DNA of 64,000 nucleotides, from positions 682,001 through 746,000 of the forward strand of contig NZ_LR743509.1 in assembly GCF_902712875.1 (NCBI RefSeq), given 5' to 3'. The position numbers and the translations under genes are program-made. The DNA comes from Hyphomicrobium sp. ghe19 (GTDB lineage: Bacteria; Pseudomonadota; Alphaproteobacteria; Rhizobiales; Hyphomicrobiaceae). Position 1 is the stretch's first letter. Every line of letters starts with the position of its first letter. The notes below the pieces were generated by a model. The model made no database searches, was not told the DNA's origin, and was given only the letters and a program-made list of their open reading frames with translations. This document shows, in pieces, positions 45,992 through 54,791 of this stretch.

Positions 45992-46612
45992 CTAATTCTT
46001 TCGCATTTCGAGCGCCATTCGGATGAGGTCAGCGGTGCGTTCCACAGCGAGTTTGCTTTTCATCAAACTGCACGCGTTAGCCACCGTTTTATAGGCGACG
46101 CCGAGTGTCGACGCGATTGCGGAGAGGCTTTTGCCTTCGCCAAGAAGACGCAAGATTTCTATCTCGCGCATCGTCAGGCGCTCAAGAAGATCGCCGTCTC
46201 CGGAGAATTGCTTCATGGCAAGATCCGTTGCGATTTCCCGCTCGACGTAGCGTTTGCCTTCCGCGACGCGCAGTACGGCGGTGACCAACTCCTCGGCCGA
46301 CGCACCTTTCGAGATATAGCCTCGTGCGCCTGCCTGCACAGCGCGCGCGGCGTAGATCGCCTCGGCATGCATGCTGAGCATCAGCACCTTCGCATTAGGG
46401 TTCTCGATAAGAAATCGCTTGAGCAACTCGAGACCGCTGGAACCCGCGAGACTAATATCAAGTACAACGACATCGGGGCTCTGCTGTCGAAATACCGTGA
46501 GGGATTCGTAGCTCGTTGCAGCTTCATAAATGTCCGCGCTCGGTATCGCAGAAAGGAGGCGCCGAACCCCTTGGCGTACAAGAACGTGGTCATCAACCAA
46601 TAAGATCTTCAT
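45992..46612 (-). CDS. NarL/LuxR-type response regulator (system 2)
   Basis: 206 residues: receiver domain with VDDHV acidic pocket, phospho-Asp in VVVLDISLAG (about residue 54) and the conserved Lys in YISKGAS; LuxR-type helix-turn-helix with the recognition helix VAYKTVANACS. It overlaps its kinase gene by 20 bases. The kinase-regulator pair sits at the end of the cassette B gene train, so it is probably co-transcribed with it and may control both cassettes. Confidence 0.92.
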   Translation of the reverse strand: MKILLVDDHVLVRQGVRRLLSAIPSADIYEAATSYESLTVFRQQSPDVVVLDISLAGSSGLELLKRFLIENPNAKVLMLSMHAEAIYAARAVQAGARGYISKGASAEELVTAVLRVAEGKRYVEREIATDLAMKQFSGDGDLLERLTMREIEILRLLGEGKSLSAIASTLGVAYKTVANACSLMKSKLAVERTADLIRMALEMRKN

Positions 46613-47966
46613 GATTGTCCTGCGCCTGTCTCAATGGGTTGGATGCATTCTCTTGGATTGCGGATGCCGGAAATTCGGCTTCGACAAGCGTGCCCTTGCC
46701 ATCCGGGCGATTCCCGATGCTGAAGACGCCTCGCTTCGAGGCTACGCGCTCGCGCATGCCAGTCAGCCCATGGCCGGATCGGTTCGATTTCAGGCCGCCG
46801 CCGTCATCAAGCACGTGTACGCGCACGACGTCGCCCTCGACGCCAACGGTAATTTCGATTTCTGACGTATGGCCGTGGCGTACGGCATTGCTCATGCTTT
46901 CCTGAATGATCCGATAGACGACGGGATCAAGTTCGGGGCCGACGCCGCCTTCCGGCAGGTTGGCGCGAACCTTCAGGCCGGGGTGTCTTGACGTCCAAAA
47001 TTCGATCAACCGCTCTACCGCTGCCTGAAGACCCAGGTCTTCGACCGTTCCGGTTCTCAATCGTCCCAGAATTTGCAGGACGCGCTTCTGGCTGAGGCTG
47101 ACAGCCTCGCGGATCGACTCCAGTCGTTCAAGCGCATCGTGACTTGCTCGATCGCCAAGGGACTTCTGCACAGCCGCCGCGTCGAGCCCGACCGAGAATA
47201 GCAGCGGCCCAATCTCGTCGTGGAGATCGCGCGCCAATTCTGCGCGCTCTTCATCCTGCACAGTCGAAAGCTGCTCTTCGAGAAGGGTTTTGGAGGCCTC
47301 GGCCTCGTCGAGCTGGCCGACCATGTGATTGAAGCCGCTCGTAACAGCGCGTAGATCGCGGGGACCCTCTTCGACAAGCCGCATACTAAAATCCTGCTCG
47401 GCTACTCTCGACAGCGCGTGTCTCAATTGATCGAGCGGCTTCAGTTCACGCTCGACGGTCCAGTAGATCAATGCCGACACCAAGCCGGCAAGTATCGAGG
47501 CAAGAAGCAGGCTGTTGCCGAGATCTTCCCATACTTCCTGGACTTCGTTGCGGGGATCGGCTTCGATCAGGAACGCGGAATAGCCTTGAATATTGGGCGG
47601 CACCGAGACCCGCGCTCCTTCGGGCGGGCCGCCGAGGATCTTATAAAACCAGTCCGGCGCTGGTTCGTCCGGCGCTTCGAGATGCGATTGGACAACACGC
47701 TCGCCGTTCATGTCGAGAAGGGAAACTCTCAGATGCCGGCCGCTGTTGAACTGCTCGATGATGCCGCTCAATTTCTGGTAAGGATTGGGTGATCCCTCCA
47801 AACCTTTCGCACCATCCTCGAGTACCTGCTCGCCGACCACAAAAGCGGAATGCAGCTCGGTTCTAATTTTTCCCGCCGCTCTCCAGTAAGACATGCTCAC
47901 GCCGACGAGGAGACTTAGCGCCAGCACGAGCGCCACGTTCAGCAGAAGTCTTTGTCGGAGTGACAT
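46593..47966 (-). CDS. NarX-type sensor histidine kinase (system 2)
   Basis: 457 residues: transmembrane helix (about 8-28), periplasmic sensor of about 120 residues, second helix (about 150-170), HAMP domain, HisKA_3 domain with phospho-His in RDLHDEIGP (about residue 248), and HATPase_c with N-box ESMSNAVRHG, DDGGGL and GHGLTGMRERV. Catalytic motifs are intact. It begins 16 bases after the cassette B propeller gene, so it reads as part of the same operon. The signal sensed is unknown; lanthanide or alcohol status in the periplasm is a reasonable guess from context. Confidence 0.9.
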   Translation of the reverse strand: MSLRQRLLLNVALVLALSLLVGVSMSYWRAAGKIRTELHSAFVVGEQVLEDGAKGLEGSPNPYQKLSGIIEQFNSGRHLRVSLLDMNGERVVQSHLEAPDEPAPDWFYKILGGPPEGARVSVPPNIQGYSAFLIEADPRNEVQEVWEDLGNSLLLASILAGLVSALIYWTVERELKPLDQLRHALSRVAEQDFSMRLVEEGPRDLRAVTSGFNHMVGQLDEAEASKTLLEEQLSTVQDEERAELARDLHDEIGPLLFSVGLDAAAVQKSLGDRASHDALERLESIREAVSLSQKRVLQILGRLRTGTVEDLGLQAAVERLIEFWTSRHPGLKVRANLPEGGVGPELDPVVYRIIQESMSNAVRHGHTSEIEITVGVEGDVVRVHVLDDGGGLKSNRSGHGLTGMRERVASKRGVFSIGNRPDGKGTLVEAEFPASAIQENASNPLRQAQDNHEDLIG

Positions 47967-47982
47967 GGTCGTTCCGCAAACA

Positions 47983-48963
47983 TCACGGTTTGATTACGAG
48001 TCCCCATGGAAGTCTGCCGACGGGAATTGATTTCTCCGGCTTCAAGGTCGCGACGTCGATTACGGTTACGTCGTTGGAGAGGCCGTTGGCGGTGAAGAGC
48101 TTCGTCCGGTCGGCGTTGAAGTCCAAGTGCCAGGGCCGCTGTCCGACGAGAATGAAGCTCAACGTCTCATAGGTAGAGGTGTCGATAACGGCGATCCGGT
48201 TTGCGCGGCCTAGCGCAACGAAGGCACGCTTGCCGTCCGCCGAGAACTTGACACCCATGGGCTGGATGAGTTCGGGGCGAACGCCGGGTATATTGAACGT
48301 CAGTCTCTTCCTGATGTTGCGCTTCTCCGCATCGATCACCGACACCGTGCCGCCGACTTCGGCTGTAACCCAGACTTCGCTTCCGTCCGGGCTGTAGCGA
48401 GCGACGCGTGGACGCGTGTCGACCAAGACGTTTGCGACGACCTTCATCGATTTGACATCGATGAAATGCGCCATACTGGTCGACTCGGATGTCGCCACGA
48501 CGATTGAATCGTCCGGCGATACCGCCATGCCTTCTGGTTCGACGCCAATCTGGATTTCTCCGCGCACGGAACCATCAGCGGCATTTATGACGGTCACCAT
48601 GCCGTCGTCCTCGTTGGCGATGTAGATGAACTTTCCCGCGTGATCGATATCGAGAAGCTCTGGGTCGGGCCCGGACGTTTCGTGCGTGCTGGTGATTTCG
48701 AATGTCGAGGTGTCCATCACGTCAAGCCGATTGTCGTCGCCGGCGCAGATGAAGAGCGTCTTGTAATCCGGAGAGAGGACCATGCCGCGGGGGCGCTTCC
48801 CGACGGGGACGGACTTGATGACTTTCAGCGTGTCCGTATCGAGAATGGTGATCGTGTTGTCCTTCTCGTTGCTGATGAATGCGGTGCCGGCAAGCGTCGG
48901 CACAGCCCACACCAGCAGCGTGGCCGTCGAAATCAGTATGGCGCCGATTTTTTTTTGTTTCAT
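47983..48963 (-). CDS. PQQ-associated YVTN beta-propeller protein (cassette B)
   Basis: 326 residues: signal peptide then seven YVTN blades with AFISNEKDNTITILD, YIANEDDGMVTVIN and FTANGLSNDVTVID units. Clear paralogue of the cassette A protein across its whole length, including the C-terminal KSIPVGRLPWG segment. It lies 13 bases after the binding-protein gene and 16 bases before the kinase gene. TIGR03866-like; role in the periplasm unknown. Confidence 0.9.
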   Translation of the reverse strand: MKQKKIGAILISTATLLVWAVPTLAGTAFISNEKDNTITILDTDTLKVIKSVPVGKRPRGMVLSPDYKTLFICAGDDNRLDVMDTSTFEITSTHETSGPDPELLDIDHAGKFIYIANEDDGMVTVINAADGSVRGEIQIGVEPEGMAVSPDDSIVVATSESTSMAHFIDVKSMKVVANVLVDTRPRVARYSPDGSEVWVTAEVGGTVSVIDAEKRNIRKRLTFNIPGVRPELIQPMGVKFSADGKRAFVALGRANRIAVIDTSTYETLSFILVGQRPWHLDFNADRTKLFTANGLSNDVTVIDVATLKPEKSIPVGRLPWGLVIKP

Positions 48964-48976
48964 GATCGTTCGCTCG

Positions 48977-50251
48977 TCAGTTTCTCTGTTGGCATTTCGA
49001 TTCCGGGGCGTCGTAGCCGAGCGTGTCCGTCAGGTATCTCGGATGCAGGAATCCCTCCTGTGGGGAGACCGAAACGAGGGCGCGGGGGCCGACCAATAGG
49101 ATCGGCTGCCGTAGTTGCCGGTCCCAGTGGCGAAAGTTCATGCCCTGCGATTTGAAACCGGCGACTTCGAATTGGTCCGAGAGAAGATAATCGCGAAGCG
49201 CTTCTGGATCGGCGGAGCCGGTACGGGTGACAGCCTCGCCAAAGGCGCGGACAGCGAGCCATGCTGAATAGTCGCGTTCCGTCATGATGCGGCCGATCTT
49301 CTTCTCGAAGCGGTTCTGCATCTGCGTAGCAGCGGCTTCTTCGTAAGAGCGATGCCACGAGACCGCGGTGAGGCCGTGCGTGCCGGCAACAGGCCGCGGT
49401 TCGTACGTGTTAAACAGGAGATAATCGCCGAAGCTCTCTTCGACGTCAGCGACGACGATGACATCATAGGAGCCCAAGCCCTGCGTCAGCAGCGGCATCT
49501 GCGTCTGGATCTGTTGATGGCCGGTGTCGGTCCGCCGAGAACCTGCTACGTAAGCGTAGGTCTTCTCGCCGACGATTTTTCCGCCAAAGCGCGAGGCCGC
49601 TCTGCGAACAGCCGCCGCGTATTCTTTGTCCTTGGGCATTTCTCCTGAGATCAACGCCCACTTCTTCCATTGCTTCCAGATAAGGAATTGCGCGAGAGCG
49701 TCAGCGCGCATGGCCCAATCGGGAGGGATGTGAAAGACGTTGCGCCGGCAATCCTCATTTCTCAGCCGGACATCGTAGGATCGAATGCTGAATATGATGG
49801 CGTTGGCTGCTTCGGGGAGATCGGCCACAGCAAGAAGATCTGTCGGCTCGAGGTCTGCGACGATCAGTGAGACGCCCGATTTCAGAAGCTCAAGTGCTTT
49901 TGGCTTGATATCTTCGGATTCCGGTATGACGGCTTCGATCAACGTGTAGTTCTGGCCGATAAGCCGGCCTGTCATATTGTCTTCGGTCAGCCCGACGCGC
50001 GCGCCCTGGATGCCCTTGTCGGTATAGACTTTGTCGATAAGCGAGAGCGGCTCGGCTTCGACATATGCTTTGCCAAGGTAGCCGATCTTCACACTGAGAA
50101 GTTTTTGTACATCTGCCCCGGGCGAAGCGTCGTCGCTTCGCACCGGATGCGCCAGAGATGTAAGCATAGCGGCTAACACGAGCACAAAACCCTTGGCACC
50201 GCAGAACGCGCTCCAATGGATGTACGCGGCGGTGCTTTGGGTCCGCGTCAC
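48977..50251 (-). CDS. PQQ-associated ABC-type substrate-binding protein (cassette B)
   Basis: About 424 residues. I place the start at the GTG at 50251, which overlaps the cytochrome stop in a GTGA arrangement and precedes a signal segment (GFVLVLAAMLTSLAHPVRS). The mature part is a type 1 periplasmic binding fold with the same landmarks as the cassette A copy (DKGIQGARVG, LIVADLEPTDLL, HIPPDWAMRADALAQF, VAGTHGLTAVSWHRSYE). TIGR03863-like. No ABC ATPase or permease gene accompanies it. A long upstream in-frame extension lies antisense-like over the cytochrome gene frame and is not credible. Confidence 0.88.
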   Translation of the reverse strand: MTRTQSTAAYIHWSAFCGAKGFVLVLAAMLTSLAHPVRSDDASPGADVQKLLSVKIGYLGKAYVEAEPLSLIDKVYTDKGIQGARVGLTEDNMTGRLIGQNYTLIEAVIPESEDIKPKALELLKSGVSLIVADLEPTDLLAVADLPEAANAIIFSIRSYDVRLRNEDCRRNVFHIPPDWAMRADALAQFLIWKQWKKWALISGEMPKDKEYAAAVRRAASRFGGKIVGEKTYAYVAGSRRTDTGHQQIQTQMPLLTQGLGSYDVIVVADVEESFGDYLLFNTYEPRPVAGTHGLTAVSWHRSYEEAAATQMQNRFEKKIGRIMTERDYSAWLAVRAFGEAVTRTGSADPEALRDYLLSDQFEVAGFKSQGMNFRHWDRQLRQPILLVGPRALVSVSPQEGFLHPRYLTDTLGYDAPESKCQQRN

Positions 50252-50817
50252 CAGTTCCTCTTGGAGCCTTTGTAAAGCGAATGGACAAACGCGATGATCT
50301 TCCACAACTGGTCGTCGTCCTGAATGATTTCGCCGAAGGGTGGCATGGGACCTACAACCCCTTCCTGGCCCTTGCGGGAGATGCCGTACGTCTTCTGCAG
50401 ATCCTGGCTGCCGTGCGAGATCAGACGAAATAGGATGTCGTCGTCGCTGCCGTAGACCCAGGTCTCGTTCGTGAGGGGCGGGCACATGCCGCCACCGCCG
50501 CCGCCACCATGACAGCCGTTGCAGCTATAAGAAAAGTAGAGCTTCTTGCCCTCTTCGATTTTGTCGGCTTGATCCGTGTAAGGGTTCTTCATTGTGCCGA
50601 TAGGATTGGCCTTGTCGACTTCGAGCGGCGGTTTGTGAGTCACCTCGGTTGGCTTTTTGGCCTTGAATTCTTCATATGCCTTCGCTGCCGCCGCCTTGGC
50701 TGCGGCCTGCGGATCATCGTCGTCGTCCGCCAGGACGCCGTGCGTGGATACGAACAAAGCTGCAGCGCTCAGCATAAGGGCAGCGGCAATGACAAAGCCC
50801 CAATTCCTATTTCTCAC
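50248..50817 (-). CDS. c-type cytochrome, methanol-metabolism related (cassette B)
   Basis: About 189 residues from a GTG at 50817 preceded by GGAAGGA. Signal peptide ends VLA, followed by five Asp. The single haem motif is CNGCH (residues 99-103), directly followed by seven glycines and a further Cys112 (GMCPP). Candidate Met ligand lies in VGPMPPFGE. The pattern fits the methanol-metabolism c-type cytochromes found beside PQQ dehydrogenases, so it is the probable electron acceptor of the cassette B enzyme. Cassette A has no equivalent gene and may share this one. Confidence 0.88.
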   Translation of the reverse strand: MRNRNWGFVIAAALMLSAAALFVSTHGVLADDDDDPQAAAKAAAAKAYEEFKAKKPTEVTHKPPLEVDKANPIGTMKNPYTDQADKIEEGKKLYFSYSCNGCHGGGGGGGMCPPLTNETWVYGSDDDILFRLISHGSQDLQKTYGISRKGQEGVVGPMPPFGEIIQDDDQLWKIIAFVHSLYKGSKRNW

Positions 50818-50856
50818 GAGCCGATCCTTCCGTAGCAAAAATTTTATTGACCCCAA

Positions 50857-50952
50857 GTTCCCAAGTGATTGATTGCGGTTGGCTACCGACGCTTTCCATT
50901 TAGCGCGTTCGCTATTGCCGAAATTTCCCGAAATTTCTTGCCGATGCTCGGC
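50857..50952 (-). promoter_or_regulatory. Short gap with repeated CGGGAAATTT half-sites
   Basis: Between the ankyrin-fusion gene and the cytochrome gene, the minus strand carries CGGGAAATTTCGGC (50930-50917), preceded by a second GAAATTT. The left half matches the CGGGAA palindrome family, the right half does not. It may be an internal control point of cassette B. Confidence 0.35.
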
Positions 50953-52809
50953 TCAATTGCTTCCCGACTGAGAGAGGAGATTCAGCAGGCCGACGACTGA
51001 CGTGTTTCCGTTCTGGCGGGCGAGATCGGCGGCAGTCTGTCCTTGCGGCGACTTGAAGTTCTGATCGGCTCCGGCCTGTGCCAGCAATCCGACGATCGGC
51101 GCGTTGTTGTGCGCGGCAGCGAGCAGGAGTGCGGTCACGCCCGTACCCGAAACATCATTGACCTTAGCGCCCTTGGCGATCATCGCGCGAGCCACCTCGA
51201 TCGGTCCTGGATCGGTCGGATTGGCCTTCTCGATCCGAGATACGCCCGCACTGAGAGTCAGCTCGCGCTCTTCCGAGCCGGAGATCAGCATCAAGGGCGT
51301 CAGCTTGGCGTCGCCATCCGCCGTTTCGACGTTCGCACCGACGTTGATTAGCGCGATTGCGGCCTTGTACTTGCTTTCCAGGATTGCCAGCGCGAGCGGC
51401 GTTACGCCCGTTGGCGTCAGCGCTTCAAGATCGCCTCCATGCGATCCGAGCGCTTCGATCACCGGGCCGGAGTTGCGCAGAACCGCGTGCTGCAATGGCG
51501 TATATCCGTCACGATCCTTGATGTTGACGTCGGCCTTGCGAGCGACGAGCGCCAATATGATTTCCGGGCGCTCGTTGCGTGCTGCGACGTGGAGCGGCGC
51601 GTATCCCTCGGAATTGAGTTTGTTGACGTCGGCGCCCTTGTCGATGAGGAAGGCGATGCGCTCTCCGTCGTTTGCAAGAACGGCATTGGACAGTTCTTGG
51701 TTGAGGTCGGCTCCGTCCTTAAGCCAAGCCTCCAAGCGCTCGCGCGTGACTTTCTGATCAGGTGCGATTGCTGCGTGCGCCTCTTTGGAATCCTCGACAG
51801 GTTTCGTATAGGTGCCGTGGGAAGGAAGATCGCCCGCGACAAAGCAACGGCTGCACTGCACGAGCGGCACGCCGTAATCGCGTAGGATCTTCTCGATCTC
51901 GGCCTTCTTGGCGTCGAGTGCCAGGTCGAATTTGTATTTGAGTATCCAATCGATCTTTCTGAGGCCGATGGTCAGATCGAATTCGAGCGGAACGTCGTCT
52001 TCGTCAAGATTCACGGGCTGGATAACGAGCGGCTGGCCCTTCATCGTTTTCAGCCAACCGGCAAATGGCCCCCAGACGGCCGCGACGTCGAGCTTGCCGT
52101 CGAGAACTTCCTGGACTTGACGCCAGGGTTGGGCATTGGGATCAAGATCCGAGTTGTGGCTCAATACGTGCAGTTCGACGTTGCTTCGGATGCCGCGCTC
52201 GGCAAGCGCCATCCGCAGTCCGGACGTTTGGAATGTTCCAATCTTGAGTGTCTTAAGCTGTGGGTCGTCGAGATTCTTGATCTTGAGGCCGCGATCGCTG
52301 CGATAGGCGAGTACATAGGTCGTGCGGTAGATCGGCTCCGTCGTCAGCACGCGCTCAAAGCCGACGGGCAGATCGAGCAGCACATCACAATCGCCGGATT
52401 CAAAAGTTTGCCGGGTGATGCCACGTTCGAGATACGGCCGCCAGAAGTAGGTGACGTACGTCCCCATCTCGGCCGCAATAAGCTCTATGATTTTATTTTC
52501 AAAGCCGGCGCGCTTGATGTCCGAGAGCGGCAGATTTCCGGGGTCGCCGCAAACTCGAAGTCCGGGAACCTGCCGTTCGGTCGCCGCCTTCTTTAAAGCG
52601 TTGTGATCGGCTGACGTCAGCGGCATCTGCGCTTCAAGATGCGCAAGCGCCGTCTCCAACCGAAGCTTGTCTTTATCCACCAGAGCATCGGCCGCGAGAG
52701 CGGATTGGCCGGCAACGCTCAGCGCCGAGAGCGCCAGTGCGGCCCCATATACCAGAAGGCTCCTCGGACGCTTTCTGCTTCGACCACCCGCCATTGTGAA
52801 ATTTCTCAT
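50953..52809 (-). CDS. XoxJ/MxaJ-like binding protein fused to ankyrin repeats (cassette B)
   Basis: 618 residues, full-length paralogue of the cassette A fusion. Signal peptide (cleaved near ALA), binding fold (about 75-330) with GDPGNLPLSD, RAGFENKIIE, YFWRPYLERG and WGPFAGWLK, a QCSRC motif (about 317-321), then about seven ankyrin repeats (about 355-610; LIDKGADVN, LVARKADVN, LGSHGGDLE, LINVGANVE, MIAKGAKVN, LLAQAGADQN). Conservation of both the CxxC motif and the ankyrin tail in two diverged copies argues that the fusion is functional. The start is uncertain between ATGs at 52809 and 52794. Confidence 0.9.
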   Translation of the reverse strand: MRNFTMAGGRSRKRPRSLLVYGAALALSALSVAGQSALAADALVDKDKLRLETALAHLEAQMPLTSADHNALKKAATERQVPGLRVCGDPGNLPLSDIKRAGFENKIIELIAAEMGTYVTYFWRPYLERGITRQTFESGDCDVLLDLPVGFERVLTTEPIYRTTYVLAYRSDRGLKIKNLDDPQLKTLKIGTFQTSGLRMALAERGIRSNVELHVLSHNSDLDPNAQPWRQVQEVLDGKLDVAAVWGPFAGWLKTMKGQPLVIQPVNLDEDDVPLEFDLTIGLRKIDWILKYKFDLALDAKKAEIEKILRDYGVPLVQCSRCFVAGDLPSHGTYTKPVEDSKEAHAAIAPDQKVTRERLEAWLKDGADLNQELSNAVLANDGERIAFLIDKGADVNKLNSEGYAPLHVAARNERPEIILALVARKADVNIKDRDGYTPLQHAVLRNSGPVIEALGSHGGDLEALTPTGVTPLALAILESKYKAAIALINVGANVETADGDAKLTPLMLISGSEERELTLSAGVSRIEKANPTDPGPIEVARAMIAKGAKVNDVSGTGVTALLLAAAHNNAPIVGLLAQAGADQNFKSPQGQTAADLARQNGNTSVVGLLNLLSQSGSN

Positions 52810-52854
52810 GTTTTGAAATTGGAGAGTCGTGAAGCCCGCGTTCCCACCGACGAC

Positions 52855-52882
52855 GGCGCCCGGTGAATATTCACCGAGCGCC
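52855..52882 (-). other. Hairpin after the cassette B XoxF gene
   Basis: GGCGC-C-CGGTGAA pairs with TTCACCG-A-GCGCC (52855-52882), almost without a loop. Like the hairpins after mxaF and the cassette A enzyme, it has no T-run and lies before the binding-protein gene. Confidence 0.6.
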
Positions 52883-52907
52883 GATCGACTTGTCTTCTGA
52901 GATCGTC

Positions 52908-54791
52908 CTATTCCATCACGCGGAACGTAAAGAGCGTTCCGGCCTGAGGAATCTTGTCGAGGTTGGCTGCCTTCGTCATCGCAGTTGCACCGATCGCCCC
53001 GAACTTGTCGTTGAGATCCAGGCCTGCCGTAACTGGGACGCCGATCCAGCCACCGATGCCCGACAGGATCGAGACGTACTGTTTGTCCTTGATCTTGTAG
53101 GTGATCGGATTGCCGATGATGCCCGACGCGAGCTTACGATCCCAAAGCACTTTGCCGGAGTTGCGATCAACGGCGCGGAAATCACCGCCGAGCGAACCGT
53201 AGAACAGCAAGCCGCCCGCGGTATTCAGCGTGCCGCCCCAATTCGGGTACTGATCAGGAATTTCCCAATCGGTTGTGCCGGTCAGAACGTCGAACTTCTT
53301 GATCTTGCCCGTGACGCCCGGCTTCTCGGGGAACATGAACACGTTTGCGAACACATAGACGGTGCCCTGCTGCGTGTGGCTCCGTTCCTGCGGTTCAAGT
53401 TCCATGCACCAGTTGTTGGTTGGGCAATAGAACTTGTTCGGTTCTGCCGGATCGACCGAGCAAGGCTGCTGGTCTTTACCGCCCATCGCCGACGGACATG
53501 CATTGACGTTGCGACCACGCTCAAGCGGCGAATGCTCGCGCACCTTCACTGGACGGCCCGTCTTGAGGTCGATCTTCTCGGCCCAGTTAACCGTCACGAA
53601 CTTGTTGGCACGGAGCAGGGTGCCATCGGTGCGATCGAGAACGTAGCTGAAGCCGTTCCTATCGAAGTGGACGAGCGTCTTGCGATCTTTCCCGTCGACG
53701 TTCATGTTGACGAGCACGTTCTCGTTGACGCCGTCGTAGTCCCATTGATCGAATGGGGTCATTTGGTAGGCGAAGACCGCTTCACCCGTATCGACCTTGC
53801 GACCGAAAATGGTCATCGACCACTTATTGTCGAACTCGCCCGTGTTGCATTCCTCGTGCGTTTTCTTCGCGCAACGATATGCGGGGCTCCAAAGGCCCGG
53901 GTTGCCGGTCGAGTAGTAAATCATCTTCAGCTCGGGATCGTAGCTGAACCATCCCCAAGCCGAACCGCCACCGATCTTCCAGTCGTCGCCGACGTGCGTG
54001 TGAATTCCGAGGTCCTTGCCCGCCGTCCCGTAATGCGGGTTGGCCTTGTTGGTGTCGGCCGTCAAGCAGACGTCCTTATCGGAGCCTGTCGAATAACATT
54101 TCCAGACCTGCTTACCGGTCTTCAGGTCATACGCGTTGACGCGACCCCGCGCCGCGAACTCGTCACCGCCGAAGCCGATGATGACAAGGCCATCCGCGAT
54201 GAGTGGCGCGTTGGTGATGGTCTCACCCTTTTCAGGCCAAGCGTGCTTGACGACCCAGACTTCCTTGCCCGTCTGAGCATCGAGCGCTATGACGAAGCCA
54301 TCGAGTGTACCGAAGACAACCTTTCCGTCCGCATATGCTGGGCCGCGGTTCACGGTATCGCAGCAGGCCCGCGGTACGGCCGTTTCATCGCGATCCGATT
54401 GCTTTACGTAATTCCAAATCTGCTTGGGATGATCGGGATCCGAAAGATCAAGCCCCTGGACGATGTTGCACTTCGACATTTCCGGGCAACCGGAAACAAA
54501 GAACATCATCGGCTTGCCGCCGACGTCTTCTATGACGAGCGGCTGACCTTCGTGGCCACGGAGTGCGCCGGTCGATTGCGACCAGACCATCTGAAGTTTC
54601 GAGACGTTGTCCGTGGTGATGTCTTTCAGTGGGCTGTGACGGGTCAAAGCGTTGTCCCGACCCGGGGCACCCCACTCATTCGGATTGGCAGCGCGTTGTT
54701 CGACTTCATCTTCAGCGAATGCCGGCAGGGCGAACCCGACCAGAACTGCGAGGATTCCGCCCGCCAGATAACGGAGCGAACTTAATTTCAT
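52908..54791 (-). CDS. xoxF: XoxF-like lanthanide-type PQQ alcohol dehydrogenase (cassette B)
   Basis: About 627-residue precursor, close paralogue of the cassette A enzyme. The signal peptide ends AFA-E; the vicinal disulfide motif is RACCDTVNRG; Asp351 and Asp353 occur in QWDYDGVN, again the lanthanide signature. The cysteine-rich insertions (YRCAKKTHEECN; CSVDP; FYCPTNNWCM) are shared with cassette A and absent from MxaF. The start at 54791 is preceded by AGGAGGAAACAAC, an excellent ribosome site. Substrate could be methanol or another primary alcohol. First gene of a seven-gene train ending with the system 2 regulator. Confidence 0.92.
   Translation of the reverse strand: MKLSSLRYLAGGILAVLVGFALPAFAEDEVEQRAANPNEWGAPGRDNALTRHSPLKDITTDNVSKLQMVWSQSTGALRGHEGQPLVIEDVGGKPMMFFVSGCPEMSKCNIVQGLDLSDPDHPKQIWNYVKQSDRDETAVPRACCDTVNRGPAYADGKVVFGTLDGFVIALDAQTGKEVWVVKHAWPEKGETITNAPLIADGLVIIGFGGDEFAARGRVNAYDLKTGKQVWKCYSTGSDKDVCLTADTNKANPHYGTAGKDLGIHTHVGDDWKIGGGSAWGWFSYDPELKMIYYSTGNPGLWSPAYRCAKKTHEECNTGEFDNKWSMTIFGRKVDTGEAVFAYQMTPFDQWDYDGVNENVLVNMNVDGKDRKTLVHFDRNGFSYVLDRTDGTLLRANKFVTVNWAEKIDLKTGRPVKVREHSPLERGRNVNACPSAMGGKDQQPCSVDPAEPNKFYCPTNNWCMELEPQERSHTQQGTVYVFANVFMFPEKPGVTGKIKKFDVLTGTTDWEIPDQYPNWGGTLNTAGGLLFYGSLGGDFRAVDRNSGKVLWDRKLASGIIGNPITYKIKDKQYVSILSGIGGWIGVPVTAGLDLNDKFGAIGATAMTKAANLDKIPQAGTLFTFRVME

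Noticed and set aside
52863..54785. A 640-codon open frame on the plus strand across the cassette B XoxF gene
   Set aside because: It is antisense to a clearly conserved enzyme gene; its translation has no recognisable domain and its openness follows from the GC-rich codon use of the real gene.
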